From: Dokdonella sp.
Lineage (GTDB): Bacteria > Pseudomonadota > Gammaproteobacteria > Xanthomonadales > Rhodanobacteraceae
Assembly (NCBI RefSeq): GCF_017744955.1
Contig: NZ_JAGIAG010000002.1
Location: forward strand, 62,001 to 126,000
Length of the DNA stretch: 64,000 nucleotides
Direction of reading: 5' to 3'
The notes beneath the pieces are model-generated. The model searched no databases. It was not told the origin of the DNA and saw only the letters and a program-made list of their open reading frames with translations. Position 1 is the first letter of the stretch; every line of letters begins with the position of its first letter. Shown here piece after piece: positions 18,162 to 27,342 of the stretch. Both the position numbers and the translations under genes were made by a program.

Positions 18162-18254
18162 GGGATTGGAGATTCGGGATTTGAGATTTGAGAGAGCCGT
18201 GCGTCTGGTCGTGTCGAGCCTTTTTCCAATCTCCGATCTCGAATCCCCAATCCC
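18162..18254. repeat. Dispersed palindrome, family B copy 1
   Basis: Arm 18162-18185 (GGGATTGGAGATTCGGGATT and four more) faces arm 18231-18254 (ending CGAATCCCCAATCCC). Most positions pair. It fills the gap between the SPOR gene and cvpA within an otherwise tight operon. A second member lies at 46661-46713. Confidence 0.75.
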
Positions 18255-18263
18255 GGCTCTCCG

Positions 18264-18821
18264 ATGAACTGGGCCGACTACGCGATCCTGGCGATTCTCG
18301 GCCTGTCGGTGCTGATGGGGCTGTGGCGCGGTTTCATCGGCGAAGTGCTGGCGCTGGCGGTGTGGGTCTGCGCGTTCTGGGTTGCCTGGATGCTCGGGCC
18401 GGCTCTTGCGGAACAGTTTTCCGGCAGCATATCCACGCCGTCGGTGCGCATCCTGATCGGTTATGCGCTGTGCTTCATCGCGGTGTTGATCGCCGGTGCG
18501 ATCGTGACGTTTCTGATGCGCAAGCTGGTCGAAGGCAGTGGTCTGTCGGGCAGCGACCGGTTGCTCGGCATGGTGTTCGGGCTGGTGCGCGGATTGGCGC
18601 TGGTCGTGCTGATCGTGCTGCTGCTCGGTTTCACGCCGTTCGCGCACGATCCGTGGTGGCGCGAGTCGCGGCTGCTGCCGAGTTTCGAACAAGGCGCGCA
18701 CTGGGTGCGCGAGCGCCTGCCGGCCGAAGTGGCGCGCTATCTCGAACCGGCCGCCGGCCTGATCCGGCCGCCGGAATCCGACGGGAAACCGCCGGCTGCA
18801 ACGAATCCATCGTCTACCTGA
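18264..18821 (+). CDS. cvpA: CvpA family membrane protein
   Basis: A 185-residue inner-membrane protein with four hydrophobic segments. The N-terminus NWADYAILAILGLSVLMGLWRGFIGE is the family signature. CvpA is needed for colicin V production in E. coli and for envelope stress tolerance. It sits 12 bases before purF, the classical order. The C-terminal 25 residues are Pro-rich. Confidence 0.9.
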   Translation: MNWADYAILAILGLSVLMGLWRGFIGEVLALAVWVCAFWVAWMLGPALAEQFSGSISTPSVRILIGYALCFIAVLIAGAIVTFLMRKLVEGSGLSGSDRLLGMVFGLVRGLALVVLIVLLLGFTPFAHDPWWRESRLLPSFEQGAHWVRERLPAEVARYLEPAAGLIRPPESDGKPPAATNPSST

Positions 18822-18833
18822 AGTATCCAAATC

Positions 18834-20312
18834 ATGTGCGGAATCATCGGCATCGTCGGTCAGTCGGAAGTCGCTGCGGCGCTCTACGACGCGCTCACCG
18901 TCCTGCAACACCGCGGCCAGGACGCCGCCGGCATCGCCACGCTCGACGGCAACCGCCTGCGTCTGCACAAGGGCGCGGGTCTGGTGCGCGACGTCTTCGA
19001 CCGCGAGTCGATGCTGAGCCTGCGCGGCAGCGTCGGCATCGGCCACTGCCGCTACCCGACCGCGGGTTCGGAAGGCTCGGCCGAGGCGCAGCCGCTGTAC
19101 GTGAACTCGCCGTACGGCATCGCGCTGGCGCACAACGGCAACCTGATCAACACCGAAACGCTGCGCCGCGAGGTGTTCGAGGACGACCGCCGCCACATCA
19201 ACACCGATTCGGATTCGGAGATCCTGCTCAACGTGCTCGCGCACGAATTGCAGATCCAGGACCGCATGCGGCTGACGCCGGATGAGATCTTCAAGGCCGT
19301 CGCCGGCACGCACGCGCGCTGCGTCGGCGGCTACGCGGTCGTCGCGACCCTGCTCGGCTACGGCGTGCTCGCGTTCCGCGATCCGCACGGCATCCGCCCG
19401 CTCGTGCTCGGCGAGCGCGAGACGGCGACGGGCAAGGAATACGCGGTCGCGTCCGAATCGGTCGCGCTCGACATCCTCGGTTTCAAGCTGCTGCGCGACG
19501 TCGCGCCGGGCGAGGCGGTACTGCTGACGCTCGACGGCAAGCTGCACGCGCGCCAATGCGCGGACCCCGCCGTGCACGCGCCGTGCATCTTCGAATACGT
19601 GTATCTGGCGCGGCCGGATTCGATGATCGAGGACGTCTCGGTCTACAAGGCGCGCCTGCGCATGGGCGAGAAGCTCGGCGAGAAGATCCTGCGCCTGATG
19701 CCCGACCACGACATCGACGCGGTGATCCCGATTCCGGATACCTCGCGCACCGCGGCGGGTCCGTTGGCGCAGAAGCTCGGCGTGCCGGTGCGCGACGGCT
19801 TCGTCAAGAACCACTACATCGGCCGCACCTTCATCATGCCGGGGCAGAGCGAGCGCGTGCGCTCGGTGCGGCGCAAGCTGAACCCGATCGGCCTGGAGTT
19901 CCGCAAGAAGAACGTGTTGCTGGTGGACGATTCGATCGTGCGCGGCACGACCTCCAAGCAGATCATCCAGATGGCGCGCGAGGCCGGCGCGAAGAAGGTC
20001 TATCTCGCCTCGGCCGCGCCGCCCGTGCGCTACCCGAACATCTACGGCATCGACATGCCGGTGACCGCGGAGCTGGTCGCGCACGGCCGCACGGTGGAGG
20101 AGATCGAGAAGATCCTCGGCGCCGACAAGCTGATCTACCAGGATCTAGACGACCTGGTCTGGGCGGTGCAGGACGGCAACGAGGAGCTGAAGCACTTCGA
20201 CGCCTCGTGCTTCTCCGGCGAATACGTCACCGGCGTCGAGCCGACCTACCTGCGCGACCTCGAATTCGCCCGCTCGGACGACGCCAAGATGCAGCGGCGG
20301 CAGGCCGGCTGA
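18834..20312 (+). CDS. purF: Amidophosphoribosyltransferase PurF
   Basis: A 492-residue enzyme for the first committed step of purine synthesis (PRPP plus glutamine to 5-phosphoribosylamine). The catalytic Cys follows the initiator Met (MCGIIGIVG), and the glutaminase domain runs to about 230. The phosphoribosyltransferase domain contains the PRPP loop [28 protein letters not shown] and the acidic C-terminal region are typical. Terminal gene of the folC-SPOR-cvpA-purF run. Confidence 0.96.
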   Translation: MCGIIGIVGQSEVAAALYDALTVLQHRGQDAAGIATLDGNRLRLHKGAGLVRDVFDRESMLSLRGSVGIGHCRYPTAGSEGSAEAQPLYVNSPYGIALAHNGNLINTETLRREVFEDDRRHINTDSDSEILLNVLAHELQIQDRMRLTPDEIFKAVAGTHARCVGGYAVVATLLGYGVLAFRDPHGIRPLVLGERETATGKEYAVASESVALDILGFKLLRDVAPGEAVLLTLDGKLHARQCADPAVHAPCIFEYVYLARPDSMIEDVSVYKARLRMGEKLGEKILRLMPDHDIDAVIPIPDTSRTAAGPLAQKLGVPVRDGFVKNHYIGRTFIMPGQSERVRSVRRKLNPIGLEFRKKNVLLVDDSIVRGTTSKQIIQMAREAGAKKVYLASAAPPVRYPNIYGIDMPVTAELVAHGRTVEEIEKILGADKLIYQDLDDLVWAVQDGNEELKHFDASCFSGEYVTGVEPTYLRDLEFARSDDAKMQRRQAG

Positions 20313-20430
20313 ATCCGCGCCTCCGGCGCCTGAACGTTTTCTTTGCGCCGGTAGGCGAACTCGTATCGCATCCTTGTCGGCCACGGTCGTGGATAATCCA
20401 CGATTGGAATTCGCGGGAACCCGATACGAC

Positions 20431-21249
20431 ATGGAGCACGCCAACCCGGCCGACTGGTTCGCGGCGGCCGAAATCTGCCTCGCCTGCGCCGATCCGCAGC
20501 GCAAAGGCGCGCTGACCCGGCAGTTCGCCGCGGCGATCCGCAGCGGCGAGCTGGCCGGGCCGGAGACGCCGTCGGCGCCGCAGCCGATCGCGATGCCCGG
20601 CCGGCCGGCACGCCCGCGCCTGGTCGCCCCGCGCGAACTGGCGCAGCGCGGGCTCGGTACGGTGGAGGGCAGGGCCGCACTGATCCATGCGGTCGCGCAT
20701 ATCGAGTTCAACGCGATCAACCTGGCCTGGGACGCGGTGTATCGCTTCCGCGACCTGCCCGACGACTACTACCGCGACTGGGCCGAGGTCGCCGCCGACG
20801 AGGCGCGCCATTTCGCCTTGCTCGAGGCGCGGCTGGCCGAACTCGGCCATGCCTACGGCGACTTCGATGCGCACGACGGGCTGTGGGACATGGCGATGCG
20901 CACGGCCGACTCCTGCCTTGCGCGCATGGCCCTGGTGCCGCGCGTGCTGGAGGCGCGCGGTCTCGACGTGACGCCGGGCATGATCGAGCGCCTGCGCGGC
21001 GCGGGCGACCTCGCGACGGTCCAGATCCTGGAGGTGATCCTGCGCGAGGAAGTGGCCCACGTCGCCGCCGGTTCGCGCTGGTTCGAATGGTGCTGCGCAC
21101 GCGAGGGCGTCGAGCCGCAGGCGACTTTCCGCGAGCTGCTCGAATGCCACTTCCGCGGCGGCCTGCGCGGCCCGTTCAACGTCGATGCGCGCCTGCGCGC
21201 CGGCTTCTCGGCGGTCGAGCTCGATCGCCTGGCCGAGCTGGCCGCATGA
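20431..21249 (+). CDS. DUF455 ferritin-like protein
   Basis: A 272-residue helical protein of the DUF455 family. Carboxylate/His pairs of a di-iron or ferritin-like site are seen: HAVAHIEFNAINLAWDA, ADEARHFALLEARL and LREEVAHVAAGSRWFEW. Family role is unknown; related proteins are tRNA or fatty-acid hydroxylases of the ferritin fold. An upstream TTG (20374) would add 19 residues; ATG 20431 was chosen but the start is uncertain. It overlaps the next gene by four bases (ATGA). Confidence 0.82.
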   Translation: MEHANPADWFAAAEICLACADPQRKGALTRQFAAAIRSGELAGPETPSAPQPIAMPGRPARPRLVAPRELAQRGLGTVEGRAALIHAVAHIEFNAINLAWDAVYRFRDLPDDYYRDWAEVAADEARHFALLEARLAELGHAYGDFDAHDGLWDMAMRTADSCLARMALVPRVLEARGLDVTPGMIERLRGAGDLATVQILEVILREEVAHVAAGSRWFEWCCAREGVEPQATFRELLECHFRGGLRGPFNVDARLRAGFSAVELDRLAELAA

Positions 21250-22457
21250 GGAGCGGCCGGCTGCGCGCCGTCGCGTTCGTCGTTGCGCTCGCGGCGAGCT
21301 GGTCGATTCTCCTGCTGTGGGCCGCCGGGGTGGACTGGCGCGCGCCGCTGTCGCCGCAGACGACGCGCGCGATCGACGGCAGCGATTTCCACCCGATCTT
21401 CGGCAAAGGCAGCGCGCAGAGCGGCCATCTGCGGGTGACCGCAGCGGCCGAGGATTATTCCGCGCTGCAGTCGACCGCGCTGGCAAACGTGGTCGGAGAG
21501 GATTTTCCGACGCTGCGCTATCGCTTCGAGGATTTCCCGCGCACGCTCGAGCTGGCCTTGGTGTTCCGCACCGCCGAGCAGCCGGACGATGTGCAGACCA
21601 TCGCGCTGCCGTGGCCCGGCGTCGGCGAATCGAGCTTCGATCTCTCGCGCATTCCGGCTTGGCGCGGAACCATCGTCGAATTGGGATTCGCCGAATTCGC
21701 GACGGCGCAGCTGGTCGCGCCCGAGCGCGGTTTCGCACCTTTCACGCTGATTTCCGCCCGCCTCGAATCCGCCTCCTGGTGCGGGCGGCTGCAGGCGACG
21801 CTGACCGAATGGTTCCGCTCCGCGCCGTGGCAATTGATTTCGGTCAGCGCGATCGGGCCCGCCGAGATCGGGGACACCACGCCGCACGCACTGCGTCCGC
21901 CGTTGGTGATCGCCGCGGCTCTCGCGCTGCTCGGGTTGTGCCTGCGCTTCGTGCTGGGTCTGTCGGGGCGGAGCTTGCGTCGCTGGATGTTCGTTTCCGC
22001 GCTGCTGGCCTGGCTGGCGATCGATGTGTCGTGGTTGCGCAGCCTGGCCTACAAATATTCCACGGATCGCGACGTCTGGAGCGAGGTGCCCTTCGCCGAG
22101 CGGCAGACCCACGTCGCGGACTCGGACATCCTCGCCGCGGCGACGAAGCTGAAACAGCTGCTGGTCAACGAACCGGCGTCTACGCGCATACTCGTCGATG
22201 CCGGCTCACCTCACGACGTCCTGCGGTTCATCTATCTGGCGTCGCCGCTCAATCTCGGTGCGTTCGGACAGTCGCTGCTTGCCGGCAGCAGTCAGACGCG
22301 GATTCCTCCAGGCGCGGTGCTGGTGCGCTACGGCGACAGCCGGCATTTCCGGCCGGTGCGGAATCGATTGCGGTTCGGCAAGCAGACCGTACGCGTCATC
22401 GCGGTGACGGAAAGCGAAGCGTTCGCGGTGTATCGCGTGGCGGGAGCGCCGCAATGA
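21246..22457 (+). CDS. Unknown membrane protein with large periplasmic domain
   Basis: A 403-residue protein not assigned to a family. One N-terminal helix (about 8-28) is followed by a soluble, beta-rich stretch of about 185 residues, two more helices (about 218-262), and a second soluble part ending with FAVYRVAG. The region TRILVDAGSPHDVLRFIYLA resembles domains found beside polytopic glycosyltransferases. It overlaps the genes on both sides by four bases, so it very likely works with the GT-C-type protein downstream, perhaps as its periplasmic partner. That role is inferred. Confidence 0.75.
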   Translation: MRSGRLRAVAFVVALAASWSILLLWAAGVDWRAPLSPQTTRAIDGSDFHPIFGKGSAQSGHLRVTAAAEDYSALQSTALANVVGEDFPTLRYRFEDFPRTLELALVFRTAEQPDDVQTIALPWPGVGESSFDLSRIPAWRGTIVELGFAEFATAQLVAPERGFAPFTLISARLESASWCGRLQATLTEWFRSAPWQLISVSAIGPAEIGDTTPHALRPPLVIAAALALLGLCLRFVLGLSGRSLRRWMFVSALLAWLAIDVSWLRSLAYKYSTDRDVWSEVPFAERQTHVADSDILAAATKLKQLLVNEPASTRILVDAGSPHDVLRFIYLASPLNLGAFGQSLLAGSSQTRIPPGAVLVRYGDSRHFRPVRNRLRFGKQTVRVIAVTESEAFAVYRVAGAPQ

Positions 22458-23881
22458 CCTGGCCGTCCGCGTGGATCGTCTGGCTCGTGCCGCTGCTCTT
22501 CGGCAGCGGCGTGTGGGCCGCGTGCGCGGGCTGGCCGCGGCGAGCTCACGAGTCGCTGGTGACTCTGGCCGGCGGCTGGATCGTCGGCATGCTGATGTGC
22601 GGCATGCTCGCGCGGCTGCTTTCGGCTGCCGATTTGTCCTCGGCTCCGCTGCGGGTCGGCGCCAGTGCGGCCGTGCTCGGGGCGGGAGCCTGGGGGCTCG
22701 CGTGGTTCCTGCGCCGGCCTGCGCTTCCGGCAGCTTCCGTGCGGCCGACGCGGATGGAATGGGCGGTGATCGCAGCCGTGCTGGTGCTGCTCGGATGGCG
22801 CGGCTGGATCATCGCGAACGACATCCTTCTGCGTCCGACGTTGCCGTGGGACGCCTGGGCGATCTGGCAGGCCAAGGCGAAGGCCTGGATGCTGGCGGGG
22901 CAGGCGACTCCGTACGTTTCTTTCGAGCACTGGTTGTCCTCGCCCACGGCGCAGGCGCGCACGGCCGGGGCGTGGAACTATCCGGACCTGCTGCCGTGGA
23001 CGATCGTCTGGTTCGCCGGCAGCGGCGGCTGGATCGAACCGTGGATCAATCTCGCCTGGTTCGGATTGTGGTGCGCGCTGCTGTTCGCGCAGTACGGCCA
23101 GTGGCGCGCGCTCGATGTGCCGCGTTCCGCCGCGTTCGTCGGTGTCTATGCGCTCGGCTCGCTGCCGCTGATCGACGCCCATGCCGCGCTCGGCGGCTAC
23201 GCCGACCTCTGGCTGGCGGCTCTGCTGTCGCTGGGCGTGCATGCGTGGCTGCGCTGGCGTCGCGACGGCGGGCGAGGGCCGCTTCTGATCGCCGCGGGCG
23301 TCGTGCTGCTGCTGCCGATGATCAAGCTCGAAGGCGCGGCCTGGAGCATCATGCTGGCCGCGGCGTGCGTGTTCGGCGCGCTTCCCGCACACATGCAGGG
23401 TCGGCGGTTCCTGATCGGCGTCGCCGTGGCCGGAGCCGCGATCGCGCTGTCGTTCGCATTCGGCGTGGCCTGGATCGCGACGCTGCGCCATTACGTCGGC
23501 GACGGACTGATGATCGGCGTCGACCAGATCGGCCATTCGATCGCCGCCCTGGCGAATGCGTTGTGGGGGCAGTGGAACTGGAACCTGCTGTGGTTCGCGC
23601 TGCCGGTGGCGCTGGTGTGGAACCGGGCCGCGTGGTCGCGTGATCCGACCGTGCGTCGCCTGCTGGTGCTGGCGGCGATACCGCTGTTCCTGATCCTCGG
23701 CCTGTTCGTGTTCACGACGGCTTCGCGCTACGCGCAAAGCTATTCGGCAGTGAACCGGCTGTTGCTGCAGATGGCGCCGCTGCTGGTGAGCTTGCTGGTC
23801 TTCGTGCTGTCGCCGTCGACGGCGCGAAGCGATGCGCGCGGCGATCAGGCCGGCGCGCGGGCGGCGACGGCTTCGGCGTAG
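22454..23881 (+). CDS. Polytopic membrane protein, probable GT-C-type glycosyltransferase
   Basis: A 475-residue protein with about eleven hydrophobic segments. WDAWAIWQAKAKAWM (about 133-147) recalls the first-loop acidic motif of GT-C glycosyltransferases, which use polyprenyl-phosphate sugars at the periplasmic face. LPMIKLEGAAW and the C-terminal Arg/Ala-rich tail are also seen. It follows the unknown membrane protein with an ATGA overlap. Its 3' end overlaps the convergent GT4 gene by 37 bases. Substrate unknown. Confidence 0.75.
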   Translation: MTWPSAWIVWLVPLLFGSGVWAACAGWPRRAHESLVTLAGGWIVGMLMCGMLARLLSAADLSSAPLRVGASAAVLGAGAWGLAWFLRRPALPAASVRPTRMEWAVIAAVLVLLGWRGWIIANDILLRPTLPWDAWAIWQAKAKAWMLAGQATPYVSFEHWLSSPTAQARTAGAWNYPDLLPWTIVWFAGSGGWIEPWINLAWFGLWCALLFAQYGQWRALDVPRSAAFVGVYALGSLPLIDAHAALGGYADLWLAALLSLGVHAWLRWRRDGGRGPLLIAAGVVLLLPMIKLEGAAWSIMLAAACVFGALPAHMQGRRFLIGVAVAGAAIALSFAFGVAWIATLRHYVGDGLMIGVDQIGHSIAALANALWGQWNWNLLWFALPVALVWNRAAWSRDPTVRRLLVLAAIPLFLILGLFVFTTASRYAQSYSAVNRLLLQMAPLLVSLLVFVLSPSTARSDARGDQAGARAATASA

Positions 23882-25014
23882 ATCCGGCGCACGGCGGACG
23901 CCGTCGCTTCGAGCGTGAATGTGCTGCGCCAGCGCTGGACTCCCGCTTGTCCCAGTTGTCGTCGCAGCGCGGAATCGCGCAGCCGTTCGATCGCGGCGGC
24001 CAGCGCGCCGACGTTGCCGGGCGGAACCAGCAGGCCGGTTTCGCCGTCGACGACGACGCTGCCGACGCCGGAGCCCGGAATCGCGCTGGCGATCGTCGGC
24101 AGGCCGGCGCGCATCGCCTCCAGCAGGACCAGGCCGAAGGCTTCGCCGCGATCCAGGGAAGGCAGCACGAATGCGTCGGCCTCGGCATACGCCGCGGCGA
24201 GCGCGCCGTCGTCGAGATTGCCGGCGAAGCGCAGGCGCTGGCCGAGGCCTCGCGCCGAGGCTTGCGCGCGCAGTTCGCGCTCGCATTCCCCGTGGCCGAC
24301 GAGCAGCAGGCTGGCAGCGGGCACTCGTGCGAGTGCTTCGATCAGGACGTCGAAACCCTTGTAGCGGCTCAGCCGGCCGACAGCGAGAAGGCGGAGGGCG
24401 GAGGCGTTTTCCTCGTTCCAGCGCGTGTGCTCCGGCGCGTGTGCAGTCGGGGTGGTGGTGGCGTCTGCGTCGATGCCGAGCGCGACCACGTGCACCTTGT
24501 CCTTCCATTCCGCCAAGGCCGCGCTTGCCTGCACGTACGGCTGCGACGTGGCGATGATCGCGTTTGCCCGCCGCAGTACGGCCCGCTCGAACGGCCGATA
24601 CGCGCGATAGAACGTGCGCAGCCGCCAATCCGGTGAATCCGGCGGCACGTCGGCGTGCCAATGCACGATCCAGGGCAAGCGCCGCGCAGCGGGAATCGCG
24701 AGCGCGGCGAAGCAGGACGGATTGGGGAAGTGCAGGTGCAGCAAATCGGGGCGGAATTCGCGCAGGGTCCGCGACAGTTCGAACGGGAACGCCGGACTCA
24801 GCGGCGTATAGACCGGGGCTGCGAGACAGCCGGCGCGATGCACTTCGACGCCGTTCAATTGTTCGCACGTGCCGCGCCAGCGTCCGGGTCGTTGATGCAC
24901 CAGCACCGCAACGATGTCGCCTTGTGCAGCGCACCATTCGGCCAGCGTCTGCGTATAGCGCTCGATACCGCCGCGTTCCGGGGCGTAGTACTTGCCGAGA
25001 TGCAGGACGCGCAT
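23845..25014 (-). CDS. GT4-type glycosyltransferase (family 1 fold)
   Basis: A 389-residue GT-B glycosyltransferase. The N-terminal domain starts MRVLHLGKYYAPERGGIERY with the usual Gly-rich loop. The C-terminal nucleotide-sugar domain has LLAVGRLSRYKGFDVLIEAL and DRGEAFGLVLLEAMRAGLPT, the E-x7-E motif. A start 14 codons earlier (25056) would run into the upstream gene; ATG 25014 fits the family. It is downstream of DUF2304 and GT2 on the same strand, so the three probably decorate the same envelope polymer or lipid. Confidence 0.88.
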   Translation of the reverse strand: MRVLHLGKYYAPERGGIERYTQTLAEWCAAQGDIVAVLVHQRPGRWRGTCEQLNGVEVHRAGCLAAPVYTPLSPAFPFELSRTLREFRPDLLHLHFPNPSCFAALAIPAARRLPWIVHWHADVPPDSPDWRLRTFYRAYRPFERAVLRRANAIIATSQPYVQASAALAEWKDKVHVVALGIDADATTTPTAHAPEHTRWNEENASALRLLAVGRLSRYKGFDVLIEALARVPAASLLLVGHGECERELRAQASARGLGQRLRFAGNLDDGALAAAYAEADAFVLPSLDRGEAFGLVLLEAMRAGLPTIASAIPGSGVGSVVVDGETGLLVPPGNVGALAAAIERLRDSALRRQLGQAGVQRWRSTFTLEATASAVRRIYAEAVAARAPA

Positions 25015-25030
25015 CGCCGACGCGGCCGGG

Positions 25031-25411
25031 TCAGTCTTCGTCGTTGGAGCGCGCATCCGATGCGGGGCGGCCGCCCAGGCGGGCGAGTTCCTGCTCGAGA
25101 ATGGCGAGTTTCTGCGTCAGCCGCCGCACTTGGCGCTCCTGTTTCGAGCGGTCGATGTCGAGCTTGAGCAGGCGGATCAGCACCAGCGACAGACCCACGA
25201 TGATCGGCAGCACCGGCGCGTAGACGATGCCGGTCGCGTGGCCGAGCCAGATCACGACGTTGGGGAACACGCCGAGCACGAAGGTCGCCGCCGCGACCGC
25301 GAACCACCAGATCGCGAACGGACCGTGCAGGTGATCGCGACGGACCAGAAACAGGATCGCGCCGGCCAAGCCGACGCCGAGGATCGCCGAGGTGATTTGG
25401 CCGGTCAGCAT
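25031..25411 (-). CDS. DUF2304 small membrane protein
   Basis: A 126-residue protein with three membrane helices, beginning MLTGQITSAILGVGLAGAIL, then a cytoplasmic coiled-coil-like tail (about 82-117, rich in Glu, Arg, Gln and Leu). DUF2304 proteins commonly lie directly after GT2 glycosyltransferases. Here it overlaps the upstream GT2 gene by seven bases. It may anchor or activate that enzyme. Confidence 0.82.
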   Translation of the reverse strand: MLTGQITSAILGVGLAGAILFLVRRDHLHGPFAIWWFAVAAATFVLGVFPNVVIWLGHATGIVYAPVLPIIVGLSLVLIRLLKLDIDRSKQERQVRRLTQKLAILEQELARLGGRPASDARSNDED

Positions 25412-26142
25412 GCGCGGCTCCCCGCCGAAGGATGGCGACGGCCGGCATCCAATTGAGCCACGCACAGCACCGTCGTATGCAACATGTAACGTGCCACCAC
25501 CCACCAGGAGGCGAACACGCGCGAGTGGCCCTGGCGGCGCGGCAGCATCGGTGTCGGCGTCTCCTCGATCGACAGGGCGTATTTGGACAGCAGCATCAGC
25601 ACGCCGACGTCCTGGTAGTCGAGCAGGCTGGCTTCCGGCCCGGCCAGGATCTCGATCGCACGGCGATCGTACAGGCGCAGACCGGAGGTGAAGTCGCCGA
25701 GCCTCAGCCCGGTCAGCAGGCGCAGATAACGCCAGGCGATGCGCTTGGCGCGGCTGAGCCGCTCGATGCAGGTGCCGATGACCACATTCGCGCCGCTGCG
25801 CGCCTGTGCGGCGAACAGGGCAGGTAGCGAATCCGGCAGGTGCTGGCCATCGGCATCCAGGGTGATCACGCCGGCGTAACCGTTGCGCCGGGCGTAGCGG
25901 ATGCCGGCCTGGGTCGCCCCCCAGGCGCCGAGACCGAGCGGCAAGGTCAGCACTTCCCCTCCGGCTGTCCGTACTTCGGCCGCGGTTGCGTCCGTACTGG
26001 CATCGTCGACGACCAGCACGTCGCAGCCAAGCGTCGCCCGGACCCCGGCGACGATCACGCCGACCGTCGCCGCCTCGTTGCGCGCAGGGATCACGGCCAG
26101 GCAGTCGCGGGCGAGGAGCGATAGAGAAGGAGTGGAAGCCAC
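25405..26142 (-). CDS. GT2 glycosyltransferase (dolichyl-phosphate sugar synthase-like)
   Basis: A 245-residue GT-A enzyme. CLAVIPARNEAATVG opens the nucleotide-binding domain, VLVVDDASTDAT holds the first Asp pair and VITLDADGQHLPDSLP holds the DxD metal site. Its resemblance is to enzymes making polyprenyl-phosphate-linked sugars. That fits a GT-C membrane partner in the same region. The start is a GTG without a clear ribosome-binding site, so the exact N-terminus is uncertain. Confidence 0.88.
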   Translation of the reverse strand: MASTPSLSLLARDCLAVIPARNEAATVGVIVAGVRATLGCDVLVVDDASTDATAAEVRTAGGEVLTLPLGLGAWGATQAGIRYARRNGYAGVITLDADGQHLPDSLPALFAAQARSGANVVIGTCIERLSRAKRIAWRYLRLLTGLRLGDFTSGLRLYDRRAIEILAGPEASLLDYQDVGVLMLLSKYALSIEETPTPMLPRRQGHSRVFASWWVVARYMLHTTVLCVAQLDAGRRHPSAGSRAC

Positions 26143-26422
26143 GAAGGGGAGGCGAGCCGCAAGGAGGCGCGATTCTGCGGATGGGGGTGGGGTAGGTCAA
26201 TGTGTCGGCATGGATTGCCCACCACTGGTTCCGGGGCGCTCCGGCGGCTCTCAAAAAAAGTTCCCGGTTCGTGTCCGGTTTACGTCCGCCCGTGCGTCAA
26301 GGAGATTCGTGGGTTCAGGCGCAGCCGCAAGGCAGCCCCTGACCGGGACGCGGGACCGCATGCAGTTGGGGACCCCCTTCTCGAATCGGGCACGGGTTAG
26401 CCTGGTCCACGCCGCGAACGTG
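26143..26422. other. Intergenic region upstream of the exported-protein genes
   Basis: Between the GT2 gene and the 26423 promoter I see no gene or clear RNA. The DNA is less GC-rich than nearby coding sequence. Short open frames lack ribosome-binding sites. Confidence 0.4.
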
Positions 26423-26451
26423 TTGACATAGCGTTATGACTTCACTATCGT
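26423..26451 (+). promoter_or_regulatory. Promoter with consensus -35 box
   Basis: TTGACA (26423-26428) is a perfect -35 hexamer and TATCGT (26446-26451) is the -10 hexamer at 17-base spacing. This predicts transcription from about 26458 and an 80-base leader. The perfect 12-base palindrome TTGGTTAACCAA (26467-26478) lies just past the predicted start and may be an operator. Confidence 0.6.
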
Positions 26452-26538
26452 CCGCGCGGATCGGGCTTGGTTAACCAACATTCACAACCAAACGGGGATG
26501 GGGACTGCACCTCGCCCGAGACACTCTGGGAGATATCC

Positions 26539-27312
26539 ATGAACACGAAGATGAAGGTTCTTTCGCTGGCGCTGGTCGGTGCATTCGGTTACGTCGGTGC
26601 GGCTTCGGCGGCTTGTCCGACGGATCCGGCTCAGGCGGGTGGTGGTGCGTGGTCGGCGAAGAACGTTGCGACTGACGCGACGCTCGTGATCCAGACGCCG
26701 GGCTTGGCGTCGACGGAATGCCGTCTCGACGTTTCCGTGAATTCGAACACCTCTCTGGCGAATACGCGTGCGTTCGTTACGGACGAGAGCCCGAACGATG
26801 AGCCGCGCTATCGCGCTCGTTTCTACCTCAGCACTTCTGCTCTGACCGGCCTCACGCTGGCCAACCAGCAGACCAAGATCTTCAATGCTTCCGCTGCCAA
26901 TAGCCCCGGCGCCGGCATCAGCACCGCGCAGATCACTGTTTCGTTGCTGGGCAGCAGCTCCGGCCCGGCGGTGCGTCTGTTGATCTCCGATGCCAGCCAG
27001 CCGAGCAAGTTCAAGACCTTCACCACGGTCCTGCCGGCGAGCGCGTCGAAGACCTACACGGTTGAAGTGGATCTGACGCAGGGCAATACCGCCAACAACT
27101 TCAAGTACTGGGTCGCGGCTGTTGAAGACCCGGCGCCGGTCGAAGCAACCCCGACGAATCAGGGTCAGGTTGATACGACCGGTTGGAGCGGCGTTACGAG
27201 CGTGAACCTGGGCCTGTTCAGCACCACCGCAGGCTTCCGTGCGAATGTCGCCGGCCAGGCTCTTTCGCTTGACCAGTTCGATTCGCGCCGCCAGACGTTC
27301 ATTGGTCGATAA
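26539..27312 (+). CDS. Exported protein of unknown function, 257 aa
   Basis: Not recognised. A clear signal peptide (about 1-24, ending AASA) is followed by a mature protein rich in Ser, Thr, Asn and Ala, with beta-strand-like alternation and few charged residues. Only two Cys remain in the mature part (ACPTD and TECRLD), suitable for one disulfide. GGGAG at good distance precedes ATG 26539; an earlier in-frame GTG-type start would lose the signal peptide. A secreted or surface-attached beta-sandwich is the best guess. Next gene begins 30 bases downstream. Confidence 0.8.
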   Translation: MNTKMKVLSLALVGAFGYVGAASAACPTDPAQAGGGAWSAKNVATDATLVIQTPGLASTECRLDVSVNSNTSLANTRAFVTDESPNDEPRYRARFYLSTSALTGLTLANQQTKIFNASAANSPGAGISTAQITVSLLGSSSGPAVRLLISDASQPSKFKTFTTVLPASASKTYTVEVDLTQGNTANNFKYWVAAVEDPAPVEATPTNQGQVDTTGWSGVTSVNLGLFSTTAGFRANVAGQALSLDQFDSRRQTFIGR

Positions 27313-27342
27313 TTTCAATAACCTCATTTTGGAGTGATGAAG

